Positions 47,991 through 59,137 of a stretch of DNA of 64,000 bases are shown here, piece by piece. The notes below the pieces were generated by a model, which saw nothing but the letters and a program-made list of their open reading frames with translations, was not told the DNA's origin and did no database searches. The position numbers and the translations under genes were made by a program. Source of the stretch: Eurosta solidaginis (Eukaryota > Arthropoda > Insecta > Diptera > Tephritidae). Every line of letters starts with the position of its first letter. The first letter of the stretch is position 1. The DNA lies in contig NC_090322.1 in NCBI RefSeq assembly GCF_040869045.1, forward strand, positions 167,848,672 through 167,912,671, given 5' to 3'.

Positions 47991-48109
47991 ACAAACACAT
48001 TCCAGGGTTACCCTAGGTTCTTTTTACAACATGGTGATTTTCCCTTACTTTGTCTCCACAGCTCTCAACTGAGTATGTAATGTCCGGTTACTTAGCCTTC
48101 CTTACTTGT

Positions 48110-48527
48110 TTTTTTTTTTTTGGTATTTATTCACAACCCAGTTAAAACATTTATTCTTAATCCGTTTCTTTCACATTTATGTATACATAGGTAGAATGTT
48201 CCTTATTTCGCAGGTACATAAACAAATTTAAAATTAAATTCTTTCTATGCATTTTGTGGCGATACAAATCACCTGTCACCTGTGTTTGTGGCAAGGCAAT
48301 TGAAGTATTTATTCATTCACTCATTCGATAAAATAAAATGAGCACCAAAGTTGAATGACCTTATAAGTACGATTTTGAGTGTAGAAATATACTATTAACA
48401 TATGCTATTCTGAAATTGGGGTGTATATAACGGTACATATGCAATTTATAATACGTCGGCAAAATAAAAACATTTAAAGCATCTGATAACGTAGCAACTA
48501 ATTTGAAGCAATGAAATAAATTTAAAA
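48110..48527. other. Unique AT-rich spacer between HINE-L copies F and G
   Basis: No gene or repeat partner seen. A T-run at 48109-48121 borders copy F. Confidence 0.5.
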
Positions 48528-51500
48528 ACAAGTAAGGAAGGCTAAGTTCGGGTGTAACCGAACATTACATACTCAGTTGAGAGCTATGGAGACAAAATAA
48601 GGAAAATCACCATGTAGGAAAATGAGCCTAGGGTAACCCTGGAATGTGGTTGTATGACATGTGTATCAAATGGAAGGTATTAAAGAGTATTTTAAGAGAG
48701 AGTAGGCCATAGTTCTATGGATGGACGCCATTTAGGGATATCCCCATAAAGGTGGACCAGGGCTGACTCTAGAATGTGTTTGTACGATATGGGTATCAAA
48801 TGAAAGGTGATAATGAGTATTTTAAAAGGGAATGGGCTTTAGTTCTATAGATGAACGCCTTTTCGAGAAATCGCCATAAAGGTGGACCAGGGGTGACTCT
48901 AGAATATGTTTGTACGATATGGGTATCAAATGAAAGCTGTTAATGAATATTTTGAAAAGCAGTGATCCTTAGTTCCATAGGTGGACGCCGTTTCGAGATA
49001 TCGCCATAAAGGTGGACCAGGGGTGTCTCTAGTTGTACGATATGGGAATCAAATGAAAGGTGTTACTGAGCATTTTAAGAGGGAGTGGGCATTAGGTCTA
49101 TAGGTGCACGTCTTTTCGAAATGTCGCCATTAGGGTGGGCCAGGGGTGACTCTAGAATGTGTTTGTATGATATGGGTATCAAATGAAAGATGGTAATGAG
49201 TATTTTAAAAGGGAGTAATCCTTAGTTCTATAGGTGGACGCCTTTTCGAGATATCGCCATAAAGGTGGACCAATGGTGACTCTAGAATGTTTGTACGATA
49301 TGGGTATCAAACGAAAGGTGCTACTGAGCATTTTAAGAGGAAGTGGGCATGAGGTCTATAGGTGGACGCCTTTTCGAGGTATCGTCATTAGGGTGGGCCA
49401 GGGGTGACTCTAGAATGTGTTTGTACGATATGGGTATCAAACGAAAGGTGTTACTGATCATTTTAAGATGGAGTGGGCATTAGGTCTATAGGTGGACGCC
49501 TTTTCGAGATATCGCCATTAGGGTGAGCCAGGGGTGACTCTAGAATGTTTGTACGATATGGATATCAAACGAAAGGTGTTACTGAGCATTTTAAGAGGGA
49601 GTGGGCATTAGGTCTATAGGTGGACGCCTTTTCGAGATATCGCCATTAGGGTGGGCCAGAGGTGACTCTAGAATGTTTGTACGATATGGGTATCGAACGA
49701 AAGGTGTTACTGAGCATTTTAAGAGGGAGTGGGCATTAGGTCTATAGGTGGACGCCTTTTCGAGATATCGCCATTAGGGTGGGCCAGGGTGACTCTAGAA
49801 TGTGTTTGTACGATATGGGTATCAAATGAAAGGTGGTAATGAGTATTTTAAAAGGGAGTAATCCTTAGTTCTATAGGTGGACGCCTTTTCGAGATATCGC
49901 CATAAAGGTGGACCAAGGATGACTCTACAATGTTTGTACGATATGGGTATCAAACGAAAGGTGTTACTGAGCATTTTAAGAGGGAGTGGGAATTAGGTCT
50001 ATATGTGGACGCCTTTTCGAGATATCGCCATTAGGGTGGGCCAGGGGTGACTATAGAATGTTTGTACGATATGGGTATCAAACGAAAGGTGTTACTGAGC
50101 ATTTTAAGAGGGAGTGGGCATTAGGTCTATAGGTGGACGCCTTTTCGAGATATCGCCATTAGGGTGGGCCAGGGGTGACTCTAGAATGTGTTTGTACGAT
50201 ATGGATATCAAATTAAAAATATTAATAAGGGTTTTAAAAGCGAGTGGCCCTTAGATGTATATGTGAAGGCGTTCTCGCGATATCGACCAAAATGTGGACC
50301 AGGTGATCCAGAAAATCATCTGTCGGGTACTGCTAATTTATTTATATATGCAATACCACTAACAGTATTCCTGCCAAGATTCCAAGGGCTGTTGATTTCG
50401 CCTTGTAGAACTTTTTCATTTTCTTCTACTTAATATGGTAGGTGTCACACCCATTTTACAAAGTTGATTTCGCCTTGTAGAACTTTTTCATTTTCTTCTA
50501 CTTAATATGGTAGGTGTCACACCCATTTTACAAAGTTTTTTCCAAAGTTATATTTTGCGTCAATAAAACAATCCAGTTACCATGTTTCATCCCTTTTTTC
50601 GTAGTTGGTATAGCATTATGGCATTTTTTTCATTTTTCGTAATTTTCGATATCGATAAAGTGGGCGTGGTTATGGTCGGATTTCGGCCATTTTTCATACC
50701 AAGATAAAGTGAGTTCAGATAAGTACGTGGGCTAAGTTTAGTAAAGATATATCGGTTTTTGCTCAAGTTATTGTGTTAACGGCCGAGCGGAAGGACAGAC
50801 GGTGGACTGTGTATAAAAACTGGGCGTGGCTTCCACCGATTTCGCCCATTTTCACAGAGAACAGTTACCGTCACAGAATCTATGCTCCTACCAAATTTGA
50901 GAAGGATTGGTAAATTTTTGTTCGACTTATGGCATTAAAAGTATTCTAGACAAACTAAATGAAAATGGGCGGAGCCACGCCCATTTTGAAATTTTCTTTT
51001 ATTTTTGGATTTTGTTGCATCATATCATTACTGGAGTTGAATTTTGACTTAATTTACTTATATACAGTAAAGATATTAACTTTTTTGTTAAAATTTGAAT
51101 TTAAAAAAAAATTTTTTTAAAAAGTGGGCGTGTTCTTCATCCAATTTTGCTAATTTTTATTTAGCACATATATAGTAATAGTAGTAACGTTCCTGCCAAA
51201 TTTCATCATGATATCTTCAACGACTGCCAAATTACAGCTTGCAAAACTTTTAAATTACCTTCTTGTAAAAGTGGGCGGTGCCACGCCCATTGTCCAAAAT
51301 CTTACTAGTTTTCTATTCTGCGTCATAACGTCAACCCATCTACCAAGTTTCATCGCTTTAACCGCCTTTGGCAATGAATTATCGCATTTTTTCGGTTTTT
51401 CGAAATTTTCGATATCGAAAAAGTGGGCGTGGTTATAGTCCGATATCGTTAATTTTAAATAGCGATCTGAGATGAGTGCTCAGGAACCCACATACCAAAT

Positions 51501-51710
51501 TTCATCAAGATACCTCAAAATTTACTCAAGTTATCGTGTTAACGGACGGACGGACGGACGGACGGACATGGCTCAATCAAATTTTTTTTCGATCCTGATT
51601 ATTTTGATATATGGAAGTCTATATCTATCTCGATTCCTTTATATATGTACAACCAACCGTTATCCAATCAAACTTAATATACTCTGTGAGCTCTGCTCAA
51701 CTGAGTATAA
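48528..51710 (+). mobile_element. HINE-L copy G, complete, 3.18 kb
   Basis: The best full-length copy. Left end ACAAGTAAGGAAGG with the hairpin GTTCGGGTGTAACCGAAC near 48546-48563, minisatellite to ~50200, core with the palindrome and GTGGGCGTGG boxes, a GGAC run at 51545-51568, and right end CAACTGAGTATAA at 51710. The core contains a direct 72-bp duplication (about 50393-50464 and 50465-50536). No target duplication is visible, as expected for Helitron/Helentron-type insertion between two bases. No coding capacity. Confidence 0.82.
48640..50200 (+). repeat. Minisatellite of copy G, two unit subtypes
   Basis: About twelve units of 125-131 bp. One subtype has GTAATGAGTATTTTAAAAGG and CCATAAAGGTGGACC, the other GTTACTGAGCATTTTAAGAG and CCATTAGGGTGGGCC. 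They alternate irregularly, so both spread within the array after they arose. Confidence 0.9.
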
Positions 51711-51865
51711 TTAGCCAGGGGTAGAAAGTTGGAAAAAGAAGAAAGTTGGCAATTGAGTGTCGAAAATAGTTAGGTAGGTGTGTGTTTTACATTTATACAT
51801 ATGTACATACATACGTATGTACCAATTAAATATTTGCTAAGTGCAGTCTTAGTACACGTCATACG

Positions 51866-51906
51866 TATATCGTTAGCTTAATGTGAAAATGTGCTAAGTC
51901 ACTTTT
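51866..51906 (+). repeat. 41-bp inverted repeat, left copy
   Basis: Exact reverse complement of 55684-55724, centred on TTAATGTGAAAATGTGCTAA. It lies just outside the piggyBac element. Confidence 0.9.
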
Positions 51907-51926
51907 GTTGAAAAATTATATTTTAA

Positions 51927-53021
51927 CTCTTTACGGGGCGGTGGTATGAAATTTATACCACTTATTCAAATATTTTTCCTGCATTTTATGCGCATTGGTA
52001 TACTTCTTTTACCACTTATGCAGGCAAATTTAAGCTTATATTTTCTAAAAAAAAATATAACAAGTGTGTGAAAGAAATACATATATATGTTTTTTATGTA
52101 CAAAATGAGTAAAATAGTGAAGTATTGAAGTGTTACTCAGAATTTATCATATTTTGTAAATAAAAGCACGTGCAGCATCGGTATCCTGCTATTTAAGAAA
52201 AATAAAGTGTTTTGAATTAATTACTCAGCCAGTGGAATAAAAATAAACAAAAGTGTTAGCGTGGAAAGTGTTTAAATTTGCTGGTATAAAAAGTATACCA
52301 CCGCGCATTATATACGTACTTGAATGACAATGGCTAAAAAACTTAAGCAGGGTGATATATGCAAAATATTGGAAGCCTGAAATAATACACGACTATAACA
52401 TGCACATGAATAACGTTGACAAGTTAGATCAGCTAAAGAAGTACTACGAGCTGAATAGAAAAAGCCGCAAGTTGTGGCACCGAATATTTTTTCACTTTCT
52501 TGATGTTGCAGTGGTGAATTCTTTTATTATTTCTAAAAGTCTAGGGTACCACTTACCCCTTAAGGACTTTAAACTTGATTTGATTTCAATACTATGCAGT
52601 TCAGCATCACCACCTACTCTTGGAACCAAAAATAAAAAGCAAGCTAGAGTCCGCATAAAGAAAAACAAACCCTATGTAGATCCAAGCCTACGATCCTCGT
52701 CATCCCACCAACCAGTCAGATCAACCTTACGTAGATGTGCGTACTGCAGCACGACAAGCCACCAAAGAAGGACTCAGTGGATGTGCTCCACTTGTAATGT
52801 GCCACTTTGCCTCAGCAAAACAAAAACTTGCTTCAATGAGTTTCATAAGTAATCCTCGCATTCTATGCGCGATGGTATAAAAATCGTACCACATCCTTGT
52901 GCAAAATCCTGTAAAGATAAAATTTTTTGTTTACATTTCTTCACTAAATGTCCTAAATAAATGAAATAAAATAATCTTTGTGTTTAATTTTTAGCGATTT
53001 CTTTCAGTGCCCCGGAAAGAG
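51927..53021 (+). mobile_element. Internally deleted piggyBac-superfamily transposon
   Basis: TTAA duplications at 51923-51926 and 53022-53025 flank tips CTCTTTACGGGGC and, from the right, CTCTTTCCGGGGC. TTAA targeting is specific to piggyBac. Inside, a start-like stretch (52324, MTMAKKLKQGDI) runs out of frame into the C-terminal third of a transposase (52352-52852), so the middle has been deleted. Four near-palindromic words of the type GGTATaaaaaTATACC lie near both ends (about 51940, 51995, 52282, 52870) and may be transposase-binding sites. Confidence 0.88.
52352..52852 (+). pseudogene. piggyBac-type transposase, C-terminal third
   Basis: 166 codons. Residues 10-62 (PEIIHDYNMHMNNVDKLDQL, LWHRIFFHFLDVAVVNSFII) match the end of the DDE-type catalytic domain, including the last conserved Asp region (NNVDKLDQ). 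Residues 129-165 form the cysteine-rich C-terminal domain (RRCAYC, WMCSTCNVPLC, TCFNEFHK) that binds terminal repeats in the family. The first two catalytic aspartates are absent because of the deletion. It cannot cut DNA, but if expressed a DNA-binding remnant is conceivable. Confidence 0.88.
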
Positions 53022-53025
53022 TTAA

Positions 53026-53223
53026 TGCAGCTTTAAAACTGAATTCAAAATACATCGATCACAAAAAAGAAATATTTTAATTTTTAATTTTTACGTGCTT
53101 TGGGCAATGATGTGTAAATGTGCTAAGTCGACCTGTCAATAATATCAATTTGAATTACTAGTCATTTCTTCGTGCGCCCATTTTATTTATTTATTTAATT
53201 CATTCAGTCTAAAAGTACATGCT
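53026..53223. other. Continuation of the sequence interrupted by piggyBac
   Basis: Near 53115-53132 AATGTGCTAAGTCGACC repeats part of the 41-bp motif at 51866-51906, so the piggyBac element probably landed inside a member of this TGCTAAGTCA-containing repeat. Confidence 0.45.
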
Positions 53224-53585
53224 TTGTTGTTGTTGTCGTTGTCGTTGTTGTTGTATTAACGATAAAGACACTCCCCGAAGGCTTTGGAGAGTGGTACCGA
53301 TGTTGGTGGTCCTTTGCCGGATATAGATCCGGTACGTTCCGGTAACAAAGCACTATTAAGGTACTAGCCCGACCATCTCGGGAACGATTTATATGACCAC
53401 ATTAAACCTTCTAGGCCATACCGCCCTCCCCACCCTCTAGTTCCATGAGGAACTAGGAGTCGCCAGAGCCTCGGCTGCCATTGAAATAGGACTCGCCACG
53501 GCTGGGTGAGCTTGACAATTGGGTTGGAGAAGCTTTATATTGCGCTGGCAACCCCTTGAGAGGGTTGCAAACACAACCCCTTGAA
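53224..53585 (+). repeat. GTT-headed dispersed repeat, longest copy
   Basis: It starts with GTTGTTGTCGTTGTC repeats, then TATTAACGATAAAGACACTC, GGATATAGATCCGGTACG, CCATCTCGGGAACGATTTAT, TAGTTCCATGAGGAACTAGG, and ends in TGACAATTGGGTTGGAGAAG and TTGCGCTGGCAACCCC. Partners are 27976-28140 and 62098-62415. No frame. Probably the 3' untranslated part of a LINE or a SINE-like unit; unknown. Confidence 0.7.
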
Positions 53586-53760
53586 ATTGGATTCACCCAA
53601 TTGAAACATGCCTTTGGTGTTTGATAAATACTTTGCGCTGACTATAATCTATTTCCATTCTTACATGTCGATAACTACATGCTTTCTTACAGACTAGTTA
53701 AAAATAGAAAAAGAATTCAAGTTAAACTTATATAAGCTATTATTAAAATTAATAACAGTA

Positions 53761-54420
53761 CTGAATCGATTTGCTAGATGTATAGTCTTAGTTATAAGTT
53801 CATTCATAGCATAATTCGTTTTATGAGTTATTTCGATAAACAATCTATTATGTCGAATATCACGCAGATCACAAATTAGATAAAACAGAGCAATTCGTGA
53901 TAAAGTTTATTACATTATAGGCAAGCATGAGTGAGATTCAAGTTGTTCTGTTATGCAAAGCCTGAAGACCAAGCAATTTGCACCTGCTGGTATATGTTGG
54001 GAGGCCGTCTGGCCAGTGAAGCATACGTAAAGCAATTTTTGTAAAAAATGTTTGAACTCTCTCAATTTTATAGGAGTTATATTCATAGAAAGGATTCCAT
54101 ATTATTAAGCTATATTCAAGACGACTTCCGATCAAGGATACATAAAGTGCCTTCAACGTCATAGGCTCCTTAAAGTCACTGGTGTTACGTCTACTGAACC
54201 CAACCATTGCAAAAAATTTTGAAACAATGAAGTTAATGTGACTAGAAAAAGAGAGTTTGGAGAAAAAATTATACCCAAGTCTTTACTCTCTTGACAACGA
54301 TTAAGAGATTTAGCATTTAGTTTGTAGATAAAGTATGTGGCAGTTGTCTTTATGGAATAAGACACAGCATTTGTTTGACTTTGAAAAAATAAATTATTGT
54401 CTGCGCACCATCCGGCAGAA
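53761..54420 (-). pseudogene. LINE reverse transcriptase, C-terminal fragment (jockey/CR1/I-like)
   Basis: Two minus-strand frames joined by a frameshift: LNRCQESKDLGIIFSPN (54299 downward) and MVGFSRRNTSDFKEP, LKALYVSLIGSRLEYS, IWNPFYEYNSYKIERVQ, LPTYTSRCKLLGLQAL (54207-53938). These are the thumb and C-terminal blocks common in insect LINEs. Stops break the continuation towards 53761. The clade is not resolvable by eye. Confidence 0.75.
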
Positions 54421-54529
54421 GAGTCCAGTTGAGAGCCGTTAGAAATAGTTTGACAAATAAATAGTATTTTTTGTGAAATATATAGCTTTAGTGTTATATT
54501 TCAATCATTAAAGGGGAGGAGTGATGGGG

Positions 54530-55440
54530 AAGGTTAGGTTAGGTTAGGGTGGCTGCCCGAGGGCACACTTAGGCCAGTAGTATTAGAACCGTTGTGATAC
54601 CACGAGAAACACCGTTACCTTTCCTCTTCGAACCATTTTGAGGACCTGATGAAAGCTACTAGGTCCTTGACGTCATGCTCCACAACCTGGCTCAGATTAT
54701 CAAGAAATGGAGCTCCCAGAAAGCGCTGCCGTGATCCGCATTGTGTTGGACCGTTTCCTCCTCCTCATCTTCTTTACAACTCCTATAGCAAGGACGATAA
54801 GGCGCTCCTAACCTTTCTTCATGCCTACCTATGAGGCAATAACCCGTTAGTGCCCCCACAAGTGTGGAAATTGTATCCCTTCTTAGGTTGTACACGTGAC
54901 GGGATCTTTTAGGATCCCATTTAGGCCAGGTGTCTTTCGATGTTCGACACCCCGGTGTTTGCAGTCATCTTTCGTCGGCTTGACGGTATATATGCTCTTT
55001 TAGCATTATCTTGCATTACTTTGCTGACATTGTATGTCCCTATCCTAGCTGCGGCTTCCATTATGGCTGCAACTTCTGCCTGGAATACACTGCAGTGTTC
55101 GGGTAGTCTGAATGAGAGCTGGAGGTCAAAGTCCCTTGCGTATACTCCACCACCAACTCTACCGTTTAGCTGGGAGCCGTCCGTGTATAAGGAAATGCTG
55201 CTGCCCATAGCAAGGCACTTATCCGACTCCGTCCAGGCATCCCTGCTGGGTATGTTTATCTTAAAGTTGGTTTCCGCAACTGTTGTGGTCGCACAGCGAT
55301 ACGTGCTATGAGGAAGAAAACTGTATTTGTTTAGTATACTTGAGTGTCCTGTGGTCTTGTTGTTCCAACACAACAACTCCCTTAGACGCAGGGCTGACGT
55401 TGCCGCTGCTCGATGACCAGCTAGATCCAATGGAAGGATG
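54530..55440 (-). pseudogene. LOA/I-like retrotransposon, RNase H and terminal finger remnant
   Basis: Minus strand 55430-54921: HSTYRCATTTVAETNFKINI, then RNase H with SLYTDGSQLNGRVGGGVY and SVFQAEVAAIMEAA (first Asp and Glu present). An internal deletion or frameshift follows. 54895-54692 holds a decayed finger region with LTGYCLIGRH. The tail contains CCTAACCTAACCTAACC (54530-54548). It is distinct from LOA copies 1-3 in sequence but of the same plan. Confidence 0.75.
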
Positions 55441-55792
55441 TCAAGAATGATGGGGAAACATATTGAGTAAAAAGTGCTAAGTCAGGAGAAAAAATTTGAT
55501 TTGAGTGCGGAAATTCTGCTAAGTCATAAAACAGCTCCTAGGTTAGCATACATGATTTTTATTTATCTTTTTCAAAGTTTCCACACTCAAAAGTATTGCA
55601 ACTAAAGTATCCTCATTCACAGTTTTGAAAAAAAGGTTATTTCAAAAATTATTCTAATTTTTTTCTCTCCTGTAAAATTCGTAAAAAGTGACTTAGCACA
55701 TTTTCACATTAAGCTAACGATATATATATGTACATATGTACAATGAGATTATTACTCAACACAGGTTTAAAAGCATAAAAGAGCCCTATAAG
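55441..55792. other. AT-rich segment with TGCTAAGTCA motifs
   Basis: GTGCTAAGTCAGGAG near 55469, CTGCTAAGTCATAAA near 55507 and the inverted GTGACTTAGCAC at 55688-55699. The outer words GGAGAAAAAATTT and AATTTTTTTCTCTCC are inverted, so a small foldback element (about 55460-55724) is plausible. Confidence 0.5.
55684..55724 (-). repeat. 41-bp inverted repeat, right copy
   Basis: Exact reverse complement of 51866-51906, 3.8 kb away. Confidence 0.9.
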
Positions 55793-56400
55793 GCATACAT
55801 CTATATTGGGTCCCAGGGCATATGGGAATAGATGGGAATGAAAAAGCGAACGAACTAGCTAAAAAGGGCGCATCCCTTGAAGCTTGCTCCGTAGACGTCC
55901 CAATTAGCGTGAGCGAGATTAAGCGAAGGCGAGAGGTGCACAGGATCGACCAAGCGGCAAAGGCGTGGGTTCAAGCGAGGGACTGTAAAGTGTCGAAGAT
56001 TAAGTGCAGGTCTTACAACCTTAGACTAACAAAGTTGCTTCTATCATTAAAAAGAGAGGACTGTAGACTCATGACTGGTATTCTGACTGGACACTGCCTT
56101 CTGGCGTCACATGCCTTTAAATTAGGCTCGGTCAGTGATAGCAGATGTAGGAAGTGCGGGTTGGAGGAAGAAAAGATCGAGCATGTTCTGTGCTGGTGCC
56201 CTGCACTTGCCAGGTTAGGACTCCAGCTATTAGGAGTGATACAGCTGTCAGATCTAGAAGCAGAAAGTGGCTTAAGTCCTAGGAAGCTTCTAGTATTTGC
56301 CAAGAAGACGGAGTTATTTTATAACATAGGTCTTGGTTTTTGATAGGGTTTTCAGTTTGGTCGTTAAAGCAAACTTCTGGTAACACTGCGGACTCAATAA
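55793..56400 (+). pseudogene. LOA-clade retrotransposon copy 3, 3' part
   Basis: It enters inside RNase H (LYWVPGHMGIDGNEKANELA), then runs open to a stop at 56341-56343 through SEIKRRREVHRIDQAAKAW, LRLTKLLLSLKREDCRLMTG and the C-terminal finger CRKCG...HVLCWCPAL, ending KKTELFYNIGLGF. This is the best preserved version of the C-terminus in the window (no frameshift over ~180 codons). The 3' untranslated part matches copy 1 until ~56400. It is heavily 5' truncated. Confidence 0.88.
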
Positions 56401-56404
56401 TTAG

Positions 56405-56765
56405 AATTAAAAGACTTGTTCATTGACGCTTAACCACCTAAGGGGTTTTAACCGTTTCTAACAAGTGATGCCGTCCCTGATTCGAGATAACTGACGCCAA
56501 TTGGGAACAGCAAGGTAGGTCAAATCTTCCTCTACTAGCCTCTCCCGACTGTGTGGAGGTCACCCTTCCTCTGTTTCCGAGTGCCGTTGTCGAGCAAAAT
56601 ACTTACTTGGCCGGAACGTTTTTGTTAATTTGCATAACATTACCTCGCCAGCTCCTCTGATACTTGCTGTCGGCATCTGGAACAGGATTGAAAATTTTCC
56701 GCAGAATTTTTCTCTCGGATACTCCAAGAGCCATCTCATCTTAGCTCAAAACTGTGCATGATTCC
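56405..56765 (-). repeat. Diverged RTE-like 3' fragment (copy 4)
   Basis: TTGACGCTTAACC, GGTTTTAACCGTTTCTAACA, CTTGGCCGGAACG, TTGCATAACAT and TTTTTCTCTCGGATACTCC are the counterparts of words in the same order at 13800-14190. Frames are broken. The copy comes from a different subfamily or is old. Confidence 0.6.
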
Positions 56766-57121
56766 TACGACGTACATCAAGAAAGGTGTGATGCGCATAT
56801 TGTAGAGTTATTTTAGCTGATCCCTACGAACAACGTGATCTGTGATTGTGATCTCACAGTCACAGCTGTTTTTAGCCGTGACTGTGACTTACTCAGAACA
56901 AATACCACGACAATTCGAATGAATTCTTTGTATTGTGGCGAATATTAGCAGCTCCGATACGCCACTATTCCGCCGGTAATGAATGCTGCACAACATTAAC
57001 AGCAAGGCATATACACACTCATACATGGAAGGCAAAGGAGAATATTTCACACACATGTAAACGGCAGCTGAGAGCGAAGAGAATATTTCACACACATATA
57101 GACAGCAATAAAGAGCGTATA

Positions 57122-57477
57122 TAAAAAAAAATATAAGGCGCGATAACCCCGAAGAGATCTAAGGCCGAGCTTCTCTTCCAATTTGCATCGTGCTCCTCTT
57201 GATTTTCCCAAAAAATTGGCCGGACGGGACCTACATGTTTTATGCCGACTCCGAACGGCATCTGAAAGGCAGATGAGTTTTCACTGAGAGCTTTTCATGG
57301 CAGAAATACACCCGGAGCGCTTGCCAAACACTGCCGAGGGGCGACCCCGCTTAGAAAAATTTTCTTCTAATTGAAAACCTTATTTCTAAAATTTTGATTT
57401 TGCCTTGCCCGGGTGTGAACCGAGGGCATACGGTGTGGTAGGCGGAGCACGCTACCATCACACCACGGTTTCCGCCG
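57122..57477 (-). mobile_element. tRNA-derived SINE, near full length
   Basis: Minus strand: head damaged at its first bases (GGAAACCGTGGTGTGATGG), then GTAGCGTGCTCCGCCTACC, B-box-like word near 57410-57425, core hairpin region CATCTGAAAGG (one arm mutated), block AAGAGAAGCTCGGCC, and a tail with TATATTTTTTTTTAT. A 5-bp GCGTA on both sides may be its duplication, but this is uncertain. Confidence 0.8.
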
Positions 57478-58385
57478 CGTAATTGACTTACTTAATGGAT
57501 GGATATGGACTTACATAAAGTTCAAATATGCATGCATTTAGCCAAAGCCAATATGAGATACAGAAACGAGAAATATTAAGCGGCTGTGAGATACAGAAAC
57601 GATAGATAAATAAATAAGCAATTATTCGAGATGGCTGTTTGCGAAAAGTCTAGATCTTGGGGGAAATAGGTGAACGAGGAAAACTGAGAGTATAAAAGCA
57701 GCGCAGCCCAAGTGATGGTCAATTAGGCGATTCAAACGATTACAGAAGGTGCAGAATTATCAAGAATCTCCTGAAACTCGTTACAATATTTGACTGCTGA
57801 TTGCGTAGCGATAATTGGCTCTAGTTGTCATAGTAAAATCTTACAAACACTCTCACTAACTGATGATATGTACATAACATTAGTGTTACTGCGGCCGTTG
57901 ATTTAACAGCAGATATCGACTGTTGGCAAGGACGTTTGCATAGCCTTATCATTTTCTGGGTAATTCAGTGTTATTTACTAACTTAAACTTTCTCATTGGT
58001 TCATAGCATAGCAGCGAATTGGTCGCTTGACGAGAACTATGTTTGAGCGTGACTGGAAGCAGATGCTGTAGGTAACGGTTGATCCTTCCAAGCTGTCACT
58101 GAAACTTAGTGTGATCTTTCATCAGCTATGATAAAGTCACACGTACACGAATATATCCCAATTCCATTAAATAGTGTAATTTTTATTAATCGCAATTGTC
58201 CAAGGTGCTACCTTGTTGGCAAGAGTATGGTTGATAGAACCTCATACGTTATATTAAGCAAGATGATTTCGCTGTACTATAGCGGAATCACCTTTCTTGT
58301 GAATGGGGCAGAGTGCACTAAAACTGCAATCGGAAGCCATGCTCTCTTCTCACCAAATTTTGCATAGGTGTTGAAACATGCTTCT
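57478..58385. other. No recognisable gene
   Basis: AT-rich. The short plus frame 58128-58367 has no domain I know. Confidence 0.4.
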
Positions 58386-58800
58386 TACCAACTCTTATTC
58401 CACATTCTTGAACAGCTTGGCGGATATTCTGGTAAAAATCTCCTTCAACATCTGACTCTCATTGCAATCACGCCGTCCTATCTCACGTAATTACCTCTTA
58501 ATTAGGCGAATCTCTTCCTCTTTCACATCACGATAACGCTTCAATATACCACGCTTCGCCGCGCCCATACGTCCCAGAGGTAACGTCCTTTTTTGCGAGG
58601 CAGCGTGACATTCCTTGTCGTGCTAGTTGTTTTTACAGGGTCGCTGCAGCGGCGGTGCGGTATGAGAGAGAAATATCCCTCCACTGCTTAGCTTCATCGC
58701 CAGGTCGATGGATGCTCTCAGCGAGAAGGTGTGCGAGTCGAGTTTTTCGTTGATGATGATGTTTTCGATTTGGTTTATTGTTCCTCTATTAGAAAGCCGT
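58386..58800 (-). pseudogene. Possible RTE-like internal region, decayed
   Basis: On the minus strand one frame reads NEKLDSHTFSLRAS, IDLAMKLSSGGIFLSH, a stop, KECHAASQKRTLPLGRMG and ILKRYRDVKEEEIRLIKR, a stop, then LREIGRRDCNESQML. The basic-acidic stretch with RYRD...RRDC recalls the linker between endonuclease and reverse transcriptase in RTE elements. This is a weak, by-eye similarity. Confidence 0.3.
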
Positions 58801-59137
58801 CATCGTATGTTTTTTGTAAGTTCTGGTAGAAGGTGCGTAGATACAATGTTATTTTGAAGATCTTCGTTTGATACGGATAAACGACAGCAGCTGACGCCGA
58901 AGTTACTTTCCTACCTAAAAACCAATATCTTGGCTCCGAAATGCGCATTTGTTCATGTAGTCACTGTAGTAGACATCGGAAGACTCTATCGTGCTTCTGC
59001 TTTTCCCGTCCATTGTACTTCCTGCCTTGACGAGAAAATCGACTAAGTTCGAAAATCCCAGCAACGAGATTTGGATTTTAGTTGCCTTTTACGACACCCG
59101 CAGGGGCAAATTTATAAATACATATAACTCTGATTTA

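Larger units (their letters stand above)
36310..48109 (-). mobile_element. HINE-L copy F, expanded minisatellite, host of the BEL element
   Basis: The right end TATACTCAGTTAGAGCTC is at 36310, with the CCGT/GTCC run near 36451-36480, the core to ~37498, minisatellite, a second partial core (37858-38160), more minisatellite interrupted by the BEL element (39060-45641), and the left end CTGAGTATGTAATGTCCGGTTACTTAGCC finishing at 48109. Without the insertion it would be about 5.2 kb, the largest copy here. The left end joins copy E head to tail with about three extra bases. The core duplication at 37858 repeats 37406-37500 and points to unequal exchange within the element. Confidence 0.78.

Noticed and set aside
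54530..54550. GGTTAGGTTAGGTTAGG resembling insect telomere repeats
   Set aside because: The same short run ends the LOA-type tails near 12110 and 31371, and flies lack TTAGG telomeres. It is the 3' tail of the LINE.
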